Origin: Pontibacter burrus
GTDB taxonomy: Bacteria; Bacteroidota; Bacteroidia; Cytophagales; Hymenobacteraceae
Reading direction: 5' to 3'
Length of the DNA stretch: 64,000 nucleotides
Assembly (NCBI RefSeq): GCF_010686685.1
Contig: NZ_JAAGWD010000008.1
Span: 1-64,000 of the forward strand
A model generated the notes under the pieces. It saw only the letters and a program-made list of their open reading frames with translations. It was not told the origin of the DNA and did not search any database. The position numbers and the translations under genes are program-made. Within the stretch, counting starts at the first letter, position 1. Each line of letters opens with the position of its first letter. This document shows, piece after piece, positions 18,937 through 26,607 of this stretch.

Positions 18937-21120
18937 GTGAACAAGTACACAATCATAGGGGTTATTGCGCTGATGAGCGTTTCACTGCTTGGTGTGGTGG
19001 GACTGCAACTATACTGGATCAATGATGCGATCGAAGTAAAGCAGGCCCAGTTTGAGCAGGCTGTAAACAGCGCCCTGACCAGCACAGTTGATAAACTTGA
19101 AACTGAAGAAGCCCTAGCTGTAGTTACCGGCAAAATGGCCACGCTGCAGCACCTCCCCGCTCCTGATACACTTATAAAAGAGGTCATTCAAGCCGAACCA
19201 TTAAAACATACACCGAAACAAGCGCCTTCTAAAGCACCTGAACTACAGAAAGAGCCCAAACCAAAGGCCAAAAGCAAGCCAACCCTTGCAGATAACACTG
19301 AGCGGCCTGAAGTCAGGAAAGTGGGTCCCGGTTCTATAGTTTACCACCCGAAAGGCAGTGCCCGTGTACGTTTTCTCAGCGGAGACAGTATTCCGCTTAC
19401 TGAGTTCAAAGCTCAAGGTAAAAAGCCAGTAAAGTATGTTGAGCTGAATGGCAAAGTAAAACCTGCCAGCGACATGCAGGTGCAGGTTTATACCTATGTG
19501 ACAGATGAAATCAGGCAGCCGCATACAGTACAGCGTATTAATGTACAAACCGATTCGGTGCTTAAACTGGCGAAAACTTACAGGCGTTCTTTTAACTTTT
19601 CGGTAGATACCCTGCAAATGCTGGCATCTATGCTGGACAGCCTGCACCAATTTACGCATTTTGCAACGACTATTAATCCGGCAGACCTGGAAGCGGTACA
19701 GGTGCGCAACGATAGCGTTTTCATTACGCGAAAGGGACAAAAGAGGCCTGTTCACGTCAATCAGCAGCGCAGAGCCAACATTCCGGCTGTTCCTTTCCTT
19801 TTCAGGCAGCCAGAAGCATTCAGAATTTACGGGCAGGATGCTCAGGCTATAGTTGAAGGGCATAAACATAGCAGAGCTATAGCAGAAGCCCAAAAAAAGG
19901 AAGCGCAAACGCTGGTAGCTGCTCAAGCCAGCAGAAATGCGAATAAAGCAGCCAAAGCAACTATAACACAGCCTTTACAGCCAACTAAAACCACCATCGA
20001 AAAACTGGAGCATAAAAAAGAAAAGCTCAATAACGTGGTGCAGAAAATGGTGGTAGAGTATGTGGCCAAAGACGAACCCCTACAAAAACGCCTGAACCTG
20101 GAAAGTCTGCCGCTGCTCCTGAAAGATGAGTTGAAACAACAGGGTATTGACCTGCCTTTTGGCTACCACGTAGTAAGCGGGCAAAATGATACGCTGCTTG
20201 TTAAACATGCCGCCAAACAAGACAATGTGCACTATTATGCAGCCGCCCTTTTCCCTAACGACCTCATCCAGAAAAAAGACTACCTGGCCGTTTATTTCCC
20301 TGACAGTAGCATCTATGCTATACAATCGTTGTGGGGCATGATGGCTTTATCCGGATTCTTTACACTGATCATTATTGCTACATTCGGCACCACCATCCAT
20401 ATAATCTATAAGCAGAAGAAGCTGTCGGAGATGAAGAACGACTTCATCAACAACATGACGCATGAGTTTAAAACGCCGATCGCTACCATTTCGCTGGCTA
20501 CTGACTCAATAGCCAATCCTAAGATCTACGAGAACCCGGACAAAATAAAATACTATACCAACATCATCCGGCAGGAAAACAAACGCATGAACACGCAGGT
20601 AGAGAACGTGCTGCAAATTGCCCTGCTCGAGAAAAACGAATTTAAAATGCGCCTGGCGCCGGTGGATGTGCACCTGCTTATAGTTAAAGCCATCGAAAGC
20701 ATACGCCTGCAGGTAGAACAGCGCCTGGGTAGCATAAATGTACAGCTGGACGCCCTTGCACACGAACTGAAATCAGATGAAATACACCTTTACAATGTGA
20801 TCTGCAACCTGCTCGATAATGCCAACAAGTACTCCCCTGCCGCCCCTGAAATTAGCCTGAGCACCCGTAACGTAGATGGCGGCATTGTGATAGCCGTGGA
20901 TGACAAAGGCATGGGCATGAGCAAAGATACGCAGCAGCGTGTGTTCGAGAAGTTTTACCGTGTGCCTACCGGTAACCTGCACAATGTAAAAGGCTTCGGG
21001 CTTGGCCTGAGCTATGTAAAAGCTATCGTTCAGGCGCATCATGGCAATATCAACCTGTGGAGCGAACCCGGCAAAGGAAGCCGCTTCGAGATTTTTTTAC
21101 CATTCAGGAAAGAAAGTTAG
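18937..21120 (+). CDS. Sensor histidine kinase
   Basis: 727 residues. One transmembrane helix at about 5-26, a long charged extracytoplasmic region (about 27-462) rich in Lys, Gln and Ala, a second helix at about 465-487, then the kinase core: H-box NNMTHEFKTPIA with His at about 509, N box ICNLLDNANKY, VDDKGMGM and GFGLGLSYVKA. The start is a GTG preceded by AAGGAG 12 nt upstream; the next in-frame ATG would cut the first helix. The regulator gene at 21267 is very likely its partner, similar to the RprX/RprY pairs of Bacteroides. The stop codon TAG lies inside a repeat unit, GTTAGAAAGTT. Confidence 0.9.
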   Translation: MNKYTIIGVIALMSVSLLGVVGLQLYWINDAIEVKQAQFEQAVNSALTSTVDKLETEEALAVVTGKMATLQHLPAPDTLIKEVIQAEPLKHTPKQAPSKAPELQKEPKPKAKSKPTLADNTERPEVRKVGPGSIVYHPKGSARVRFLSGDSIPLTEFKAQGKKPVKYVELNGKVKPASDMQVQVYTYVTDEIRQPHTVQRINVQTDSVLKLAKTYRRSFNFSVDTLQMLASMLDSLHQFTHFATTINPADLEAVQVRNDSVFITRKGQKRPVHVNQQRRANIPAVPFLFRQPEAFRIYGQDAQAIVEGHKHSRAIAEAQKKEAQTLVAAQASRNANKAAKATITQPLQPTKTTIEKLEHKKEKLNNVVQKMVVEYVAKDEPLQKRLNLESLPLLLKDELKQQGIDLPFGYHVVSGQNDTLLVKHAAKQDNVHYYAAALFPNDLIQKKDYLAVYFPDSSIYAIQSLWGMMALSGFFTLIIIATFGTTIHIIYKQKKLSEMKNDFINNMTHEFKTPIATISLATDSIANPKIYENPDKIKYYTNIIRQENKRMNTQVENVLQIALLEKNEFKMRLAPVDVHLLIVKAIESIRLQVEQRLGSINVQLDALAHELKSDEIHLYNVICNLLDNANKYSPAAPEISLSTRNVDGGIVIAVDDKGMGMSKDTQQRVFEKFYRVPTGNLHNVKGFGLGLSYVKAIVQAHHGNINLWSEPGKGSRFEIFLPFRKES

Positions 21121-21166
21121 AAAGTTAAAAAGTTGGGAAGTTGGGAAGTTGGGAAGGTAAAAGTTA
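21116..21166 (+). repeat. Short tandem octamer repeat after the kinase gene
   Basis: AAGTTGGG is repeated three times exactly (21130-21153), preceded by GTTAGAAAGTT (21116-21126), which contains the kinase stop codon, and followed by AAGTTAG. The GTTAGAAAGTT unit recurs after the aldehyde dehydrogenase gene at 58001. Confidence 0.75.
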
Positions 21167-21266
21167 GTAGAGACGTAAAATGATCCCTCTGATACTTTAG
21201 GAGAGCCAACAATTTAACCATACAGCCATTTAACCATTCAACAATCAACCAGCAATTAAAGTAACT

Positions 21267-21965
21267 ATGAAGATATTACTGGCAGAAGATGATCCGAATT
21301 TTGGCATTGTGCTCCGCGATTACCTGGAGCTGCACGATTACGACGTTACCCTTTGCGTGAACGGTTGCCTGGCTATTTCGGCTTTCAGAAAAGGTACTTT
21401 CGATATCTGCATTCTGGATGTGATGATGCCGGAGAAAGATGGTTTTACACTGGCCCGCGAAATAAAGAAACTGAACCCGGATATTCCTCTCATCTTCCTG
21501 ACGGCCAAAGCCATGAAAGAAGACATGCTGGAAGGTTTTAAGATTGGTGCCGACGACTACATTACAAAACCTTTTGATTCGGAAGTACTGCTCTATAAGA
21601 TAAAAGCAATACTGAACCGCCACCACCCGTCTACTATAGAAAAACCGGAGCCTGATGAATATGCCATCGGCAAATACCGGTTCCTGCACAAGCTGCGCCA
21701 GCTTACGCTAAATGGCAACATCCAGAAACTATCGCCCAAAGAAGCTGAGTTGCTGCACCTGCTATGCCAGCACCTGAATGATGTAATGCCACGCGAACTG
21801 GCCCTGCAAAACATCTGGCACGAAGACAGTTACTTTACAGCCCGCAGCATGGACGTTTATATAGCCAAACTGCGCAAATACCTGAAAGACGACGCGACAG
21901 TAGAGATCGTGAACCTGCATGGCCAGGGTTACAGGCTGTGCGTGCAGCAAGGGGTCATGCTATAA
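21267..21965 (+). CDS. OmpR/PhoB-type response regulator
   Basis: 232 residues. Receiver domain about 1-120: acidic pair at 8-9, phosphoacceptor Asp51 in CILDVMMPEKDG, Thr79 and Lys101 in DYITKPF. C-terminal winged helix with LSPKEAELLHLLC and the recognition/wing region RSMDVYIAKLRKYL and HGQGYRL. Phosphorylation by the kinase encoded 146 bp upstream should alter DNA binding. The pair resembles RprXY of Bacteroides. Targets are unknown; the adjacent T9SS cargo gene is one candidate by position. Confidence 0.93.
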   Translation: MKILLAEDDPNFGIVLRDYLELHDYDVTLCVNGCLAISAFRKGTFDICILDVMMPEKDGFTLAREIKKLNPDIPLIFLTAKAMKEDMLEGFKIGADDYITKPFDSEVLLYKIKAILNRHHPSTIEKPEPDEYAIGKYRFLHKLRQLTLNGNIQKLSPKEAELLHLLCQHLNDVMPRELALQNIWHEDSYFTARSMDVYIAKLRKYLKDDATVEIVNLHGQGYRLCVQQGVML

Positions 21966-22195
21966 GGTTGTAGGCTGTAATACCACCTGTTTAAACTATA
22001 GTGGTACTTTGTTTACTGCTTAAAGTTGTAACATTAAAATATATTGTATTCTAAACCATACACAAATACAATATATTGGTAATACTATTATATTTACGGT
22101 CGCATTATAGTTTACTAAACAGACTAAGGCTTTATTTAAAGCTTTTGCCACACCAAACGTTATCCGGTAATTTATAGAAAACTCACTTTTAGCTA

Positions 22196-22831
22196 ATGAG
22201 AAAATTATTACTCTTCGCCCTGATCTGCTTTACATTGGGCAGCTGTGGCCCTCAGATCTACCAAGCTCCATCTTTCAGCCAGGTAAAAGATTCCCACAAA
22301 GTTGTGGCCGTACTTCCATTCGAAGTAACAATAGAGTCGAGAAGACTGCCGAAAGGTGTTACTGCAGACATGGTGCTGGACCAGCAGCGCGACTATGGTT
22401 TTGGAATACAGAGCGATGTTTATGGCTACTTCTTAAGAGAGATGAGCAAAAACAAGTACACTGTTAACTTCCAGGATGTAAGCAAAACCAACGCAATCCT
22501 GAACGAGGCCGGTATCAGCTATGAAGAACTAAGACTGAAATCTAAAGACGAGATCTGCCAGTTATTAGGTGTGGATGCAGTTGTGTCGGGTAAGGCGATG
22601 ATGTCTAAGCCAATGTCGGATGGTGCTGCTATTGCAGTTGGCATATTGGTTGGTGCATGGGGCGCTACAAACTCGGTAAACACTACTATTACATTGCACG
22701 AAGGCAAAGCCGGCGACCTAATGTGGAAATACGACTACCAGGCCTCAGGCAGCGTAGGCAGCAGCAGACAGTCGCTTACAAATGCGCTGATGAGAAATTC
22801 ATCTAAAAAATTCCCTTACAAGCGGTCTTAA
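22196..22831 (+). CDS. Lipoprotein with CsgG/GNA1162-like features
   Basis: 211 residues with a lipoprotein signal (hydrophobic core and lipobox LGSC, Cys17). The fold hints, KVVAVLPFEV early and LGVDAVVSGKAM after a helical segment, are like those in CsgG, LpoB and TolB-N type periplasmic domains that bind partners at the outer membrane. A glycine/alanine-rich hydrophobic stretch (AAIAVGILVGAWGA) follows. No exact family is claimed. It is a single gene followed by a strong terminator. Confidence 0.7.
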   Translation: MRKLLLFALICFTLGSCGPQIYQAPSFSQVKDSHKVVAVLPFEVTIESRRLPKGVTADMVLDQQRDYGFGIQSDVYGYFLREMSKNKYTVNFQDVSKTNAILNEAGISYEELRLKSKDEICQLLGVDAVVSGKAMMSKPMSDGAAIAVGILVGAWGATNSVNTTITLHEGKAGDLMWKYDYQASGSVGSSRQSLTNALMRNSSKKFPYKRS

Positions 22832-22867
22832 GAACAGCATCGGGTAACACAAGATAATTGTAAGCAG

Positions 22868-22902
22868 AAAGAGCAGCTACTTTTTACAGGTAGCTGCTCT
22901 TT
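22868..22902 (+). terminator. Terminator of the lipoprotein gene
   Basis: A 13-bp perfect stem (AAAGAGCAGCTAC / GTAGCTGCTCTTT) with a 9-nt loop and a T tract. Confidence 0.85.
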
Positions 22903-22915
22903 TTATTTAAAGTAG

Positions 22916-22943
22916 AACAGGCTGCCCAAACGGGCAGCCTGTT
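22916..22943 (-). terminator. Second hairpin, probably terminating the convergent porin-like gene
   Basis: A 12-bp perfect stem (AACAGGCTGCCC / GGGCAGCCTGTT) with a 4-nt loop, 35 bp downstream of the minus-strand gene ending at 22979 and 14 bp from the plus-strand terminator. Each convergent gene thus has its own hairpin. Confidence 0.7.
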
Positions 22944-22978
22944 CCACATCACCAAAACACTAAACAATTAGCTCACAC

Positions 22979-23677
22979 TTAAAATGTATAACCCACAGAA
23001 GCCTTAAATGTTCTGTTGTAGGTTTCGAAGTTGCCGTTCTGATCAATTGTATTCAGACCATGATCGTAACCAGCGCTCAGGTTAAGTCCGTTTGTAAACT
23101 GGTAACCGATACCGCCAACTACACTAAAATCCACCTCGCGGAAACCGTTTTTCATGTCCCACTCGCGGTTAAGGGCATTAAAACCAAGTACACTGGCCTG
23201 AGCCTGTACTTTATTAGACAACAGGTAAGCTACCTGCGGACCAGCAAAAATATGGAAGCCTTCGCCAACGTATAGTTTCGCCATTACCGGCAGCTCAATG
23301 TATTCTGCTTTATTGGTAACAGTCAGGTTCGCATTCAGGAATTCGGTTTCTACCCAAGGCAGTTTACCTGTTAAACGTGTACCCTTCTGAGAGTATTGTA
23401 AACCCGGCTCGATCTCGAAGCCTGGGCCAACCGGAATGCTCATGTAAAGTCCGGCATGCACGCCTTCACGCATTTTGCGGCTCACATTCCCGTCAGACAG
23501 GTCGATCAGGTTTTGGGCGCTGTTCACGGTTTCGCCCTGCCAGTTAGATAAGTTTGCACCTACACGAACCCCGAATTTAACCGGGCTCTTAGGTTGCTGT
23601 TGTTGATATTGTTGAGCGCTAGCTTCGGTAGCCGCAAAGCCAAACGCCACGGCCATAAGTAAAAATATCTTTTTCAT
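22979..23677 (-). CDS. Outer-membrane beta-barrel protein (PorT-like family)
   Basis: 232 residues with a clear signal peptide (MKKIFLLMAVAFGFAATEASAQ). The mature part starts with KFGVRVGANLSNWQG and shows alternating strands such as GPGFEIEPGLQYSQKG and GEGFHIFAGPQVAYLLS, ending in the aromatic residue expected for barrel insertion (VGYTF). This is the Bacteroidota outer-membrane beta-barrel family (PF13568 type). Role unknown; the family includes small receptors and structural barrels. Confidence 0.88.
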   Translation of the reverse strand: MKKIFLLMAVAFGFAATEASAQQYQQQQPKSPVKFGVRVGANLSNWQGETVNSAQNLIDLSDGNVSRKMREGVHAGLYMSIPVGPGFEIEPGLQYSQKGTRLTGKLPWVETEFLNANLTVTNKAEYIELPVMAKLYVGEGFHIFAGPQVAYLLSNKVQAQASVLGFNALNREWDMKNGFREVDFSVVGGIGYQFTNGLNLSAGYDHGLNTIDQNGNFETYNRTFKASVGYTF

Positions 23678-23905
23678 GTCCCCTTCTCTTTTATAGTTCT
23701 TCAGTATGATTTTTTAAGCTGCGCTGCTCTTTTTGTCATTATGTAAAAACCATGCCAAAAACTAAACTAATGATGAATACTGAATGAATATTAATTGCAA
23801 AAATCTGGTGGACAACATCTTAAGAAGAGTGAATAGGTGAACTATAGTTGTAAACTGATTTGAGAACTATAGTATGCGTGAGGGATGAAGCGGTTGTTTG
23901 AGCTC

Positions 23906-23928
23906 CTATAGTTGGGCACCAACTATAG
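23906..23928. repeat. Inverted pair of motif copies
   Basis: CTATAGTTGG and CCAACTATAG form a perfect 10-bp inverted repeat around GCA. Each arm is the core plus one half of the window-wide palindrome, so the site is a palindrome of palindromes. Confidence 0.85.
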
Positions 23929-24127
23929 AGCGAGCCGCGAGAGCCCGACGGCTTGCTGGCACGCCCTGAGAATATTACTGTCTGTAAACTATAACTATAG
24001 ACTTCAGTCAACTATAGCTATTGCTCAAACTATAAACTACCTCACCCCCACCCCGAAACGATAAACTTAAAATCCGGAACCGACCAACAACTATAATCCG
24101 GCAACCAAACAATCCGCAATAAATAAT

Positions 24128-24135
24128 ACCTTTGC
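24128..24135 (+). promoter_or_regulatory. Candidate -7 promoter element (TACCTTTG)
   Basis: Matches TAnnTTTG and lies 28 bp upstream of the ATG of the nucleoid-associated protein gene. No clear -33 box was seen. Confidence 0.4.
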
Positions 24136-24163
24136 ACTCCATATTCAGAAAGCCAAAGTACAG

Positions 24164-25216
24164 ATGAGTGAAAAGAAGATACAGGTGCAGTTAAGGCGAC
24201 TGGCCGTGCACCGCGTGGGTAATAAAGCAAAGGAAGAAGGTGTGGTAGCATCGCAGCAGGAAGTGGACCTGGGCGATGAGCAGTTGAATGACTTACTGCT
24301 GCGCTACTTTATTACGCCTTTTAAGCAGGAAGAATTTTTCCGTTTCACGCACTCATCAGACCTGGCCCTGAACGAGATGTTTGCCTATGCCACGCTTATC
24401 TTTAACGATGCAGCTAAGTTTCAGGGATACACCATCCACATCCTGAACCACCTGTATGAGCAGTCGGACCACCCGAAAGTGAAAAGCGGTGAATTATATG
24501 TGGCCTATTTTACCGGCTGCATTATGAATGACCAGGAAGTAGACGCCATCGGAATTTTCAAGTCTGAGAATAAAGACACGTTCCTGACTTTCCAGGATAG
24601 CAGCGATGACCTGAGTATTGATTACCATGCCGGCGTAAACTTGAAAGGAGTTGACAAGGGCTGTATGATCTATAACATTGAGGCTGAAGACGGATACCGC
24701 GTTAAAATGGTAGATGCCAACAGCACCGATGCCCAGTTCTGGAAAGATGATTTTCTGCACGTGGATGAGCTAAAAGACACCAACTTCTCGACCCGCACCA
24801 TGCTGAATATGTGCAAGGATTTCTCGGAAGAAGTATTTGCAGTGAGCGAGAGTAAAAAGGCACAGGTAGAGTTCATCAGCCGCTCTGTTGATTATTTTTC
24901 GAAAAACGAGACATTTGACCTGGAAGAATTTACCAGCAGTGTAATTGAGGAGCCGGAAGCAGCCGAACGTTTTAAAAACTATACCCAGAACTTTGCCGAA
25001 GAGCGGAACCTGGAAGATATCCAGGGCTTCACAATAAACAAGAGCACCGTTCGTAATATGAAGCGCAAGTTCCGCAACTTCATTAAACTGGACACGCAGA
25101 TCGAGATAAAGTTCAGCGGTTATAACCCGGAGCAGAGCGAGCAGTACATGGAGCGTGGCTATGATGAAGAACGCGGCATGCACTACTATAAAGTATACTT
25201 CTACAACGAATCGTAA
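24164..25216 (+). CDS. Nucleoid-associated protein, NdpA/YejK (37-kDa) family
   Basis: 350 residues, matching the usual length of the NA37 family. Recognised by the N-terminal pattern RRLAVHRVGNKAKEEG, the central SGELYVAYFTGCIMNDQEVDAIGIFKSE and the C-terminal INKSTVRNMKRKFRNFI. No signal peptide or membrane segment; cytosolic, DNA-associated in known members. The exact cellular role of the family is poorly defined. Transcribed alone; an exact AACTATAGTT lies 12 bp after its stop. Confidence 0.9.
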   Translation: MSEKKIQVQLRRLAVHRVGNKAKEEGVVASQQEVDLGDEQLNDLLLRYFITPFKQEEFFRFTHSSDLALNEMFAYATLIFNDAAKFQGYTIHILNHLYEQSDHPKVKSGELYVAYFTGCIMNDQEVDAIGIFKSENKDTFLTFQDSSDDLSIDYHAGVNLKGVDKGCMIYNIEAEDGYRVKMVDANSTDAQFWKDDFLHVDELKDTNFSTRTMLNMCKDFSEEVFAVSESKKAQVEFISRSVDYFSKNETFDLEEFTSSVIEEPEAAERFKNYTQNFAEERNLEDIQGFTINKSTVRNMKRKFRNFIKLDTQIEIKFSGYNPEQSEQYMERGYDEERGMHYYKVYFYNES

Positions 25217-25322
25217 CCCGAACCAGAAACTATAGTTTAAAAGGGCATGTTATCTGAGCTGCAACCCATGGAACCGGAACAGTTCTTGCAGTTGCTCAGC
25301 TAAATGCCAATTCTTAAGTGAT

Positions 25323-25754
25323 ATGAAAAAGATATTATTTGCAGCCCTCTTGATTTTTGCTTCTGCAACAGCGTTTGCACAAGGGGCAAAAAGTCCTGCA
25401 CAATCTGCTGCGCCTAACCTGGAACAACGCGCTGCAGCCATTACCAACAGCATGGTAAAACACCTGCGCCTTACTCCGGATCAGGCTCAGAAAGTTGCTC
25501 AGGTTAACCTCAGCAGCATGCAGATGGCCGAAGAAGCAAAAGTAAAGTATAAGAAAAACCCAAAGAAACTTGCCGCACAGATGGACATTATCAGCGAAAC
25601 CAGATTGTCGCTGATCAAAGACATCCTGACTCCATTCCAGTTCTCACAGTATCAGCAGCGCCGCGAAGAGAAAATGGGAGTACCGAAAGAGATGCAGAGT
25701 AATCCTGCTTCCCGCCAGCAGGGCTCGAGTTATAATGAGCAATACAGTAATTAA
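25323..25754 (+). CDS. Small periplasmic helical protein, Spy/CpxP-like
   Basis: 143 residues with a signal peptide (about 1-19, ATAFAQ). The mature protein is helical and basic, with LRLTPDQAQKVAQVN and ILTPFQFSQYQQRREEKMG, the two-LTP layout of Spy/CpxP-type periplasmic proteins that act as chaperones or stress sensors. The C-terminal 20 residues are polar and low-complexity. The assignment is by pattern, not by a full domain match. Confidence 0.75.
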   Translation: MKKILFAALLIFASATAFAQGAKSPAQSAAPNLEQRAAAITNSMVKHLRLTPDQAQKVAQVNLSSMQMAEEAKVKYKKNPKKLAAQMDIISETRLSLIKDILTPFQFSQYQQRREEKMGVPKEMQSNPASRQQGSSYNEQYSN

Positions 25755-25767
25755 TAGAGTATAAAGC

Positions 25768-25797
25768 AAAAAGACAGGACTTCAACCTGTCTTTTTT
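25768..25797 (+). terminator. Terminator
   Basis: An 11-bp stem (AAAAAGACAGG / CCTGTCTTTTT) with a 7-nt loop and a T run, 14 bp after the Spy-like gene. Confidence 0.85.
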
Positions 25798-25848
25798 GTT
25801 TTGACATCTCCTGTTTTGGTAGGATTCGTTTGACTATAGTTTCTCTTC

Positions 25849-25930
25849 TTTGTCATTCCGAGCCCTAGCCGAGGAATCTTATAAGTCCTATAGTTACTCT
25901 TTTGTCATTTCGAGCAAAGCGAGGAATCTA
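25849..25930 (+). repeat. Two copies of a GTCATTTCGAG...GAGGAATCT dispersed element
   Basis: Copy 1 at 25849-25880 and copy 2 at 25900-25930 share TTTGTCATT, CGAG and CGAGGAATCT with a variable centre (CCCTAGC versus CAAAG). The ends of the central part are self-complementary (CGAG...), like REP elements. The two copies have the same orientation. Confidence 0.7.
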
Positions 25931-26323
25931 TCCCAGACTATAGTTGAGTCCTCGATTTATAGTTACCTATAGTTGCTATTCGACACAAGCAGTTCGTGCT
26001 ATAGTTGGTTTATATCCTGGGAGCTCTACTTACCTATCGTTTCAATCCAGCTTTGGTGCGCTCACGGCCGCGGGGCCTCGTCTTCGGGCATCGCGCTGCT
26101 TTCGCTTCCTTGGCTCGTTCCTCGCCATGCCTGACGGCACCGGAAACTCTCGAGGCGCTCAACCCAAAGACTGAGATCTTTCGATAGATAAGCTATAGTT
26201 ATTTCAATAGCTATAGTGCTGTAGCCTTTTTATGGTGATAGTTTCTTATGTCAGGCTGCGCCTGCCTGCTCGTAGCTTGGAAATATAGAACTATAGCTCA
26301 AACTATAGCAAAGGCAGAAAGTC

Positions 26324-26434
26324 CCCCTTTGAAGGGGGCGAAGGGGGATGTTTTTACTAAACTAAGAACGATAGCTTAACTATAGAAATAGCAAAACTAC
26401 CTCTCCTGTTTTTAGGAGAGGGCTGGGGTGAGTA
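26324..26434. repeat. Two palindromic dispersed intergenic elements
   Basis: CCCCCTTTGAAGGGGG followed by CGAAGGGGGATGT (26323-26351), and CTCTCCTGTTTTTAGGAGAG followed by GGCTGGGGTGAG (26402-26433). Each has a short perfect inverted repeat and a G-rich flank. Confidence 0.6.
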
Positions 26435-26607
26435 AAAATTCCCTGCCCTAGACTAACGAGAAGCCATTTCGAAAGTAGCGAGCGTAGCTCTGAGGAATAA
26501 AGGGGCGTGAACTCACCTCAATTATAGAACGATAGCTCCAACAATAGCAGAAGCCCAAATCCTGCTAATCTATTAATCCCGTAAATCCTGATTCAGATAA
26601 CAGTTCA

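Larger units (their letters stand above)
23678..24163. other. Gene-free stretch rich in the CTATAG motif
   Basis: No credible gene on either strand. It carries at least six copies of CTATAG between 23840 and 24020, including an exact AACTATAGTT at 23840-23849 and an inverted pair at 23906-23928. A GC-rich patch (about 23928-23972) sits among them. The start-proximal end holds a -7 like box for the gene at 24164. The short open frames here contain motif-derived NYS/IV dipeptides and look spurious. Confidence 0.65.
25799..26607. other. Gene-free repeat island
   Basis: About 800 bp with no credible gene but several kinds of short intergenic repeat. These are two copies of a TTTGTCATT(T/C)CGAG...GAGGAATCT element (25849-25880 and 25900-25930), a GC-rich block (about 26048-26165), a CCCCCTTTGAAGGGGG palindromic element (26323-26350), a CTCTCCTGTTTTTAGGAGAG hairpin with GGGCTGGGGTGAG (26402-26434), an AAATCCTG-type direct repeat near 26548-26602, and at least ten CTATAG cores. 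From experience, sequences like the first, third and fourth are widespread in intergenic DNA of Bacteroidota. It marks a non-coding junction rather than a lost gene. Confidence 0.65.

Noticed and set aside
19243-19926. 227-residue open frame antisense to the sensor kinase
   Set aside because: Shadow of the low-complexity Lys/Gln-rich part of the kinase; no start context or domain.
23820-24011. 63-residue minus-strand open frame
   Set aside because: Made largely of motif-derived codons with no conserved pattern.
25944-26187. Two overlapping open frames in the GC-rich block
   Set aside because: Open only because the block is GC-rich; composition is unlike proteins of the window and starts are weak.
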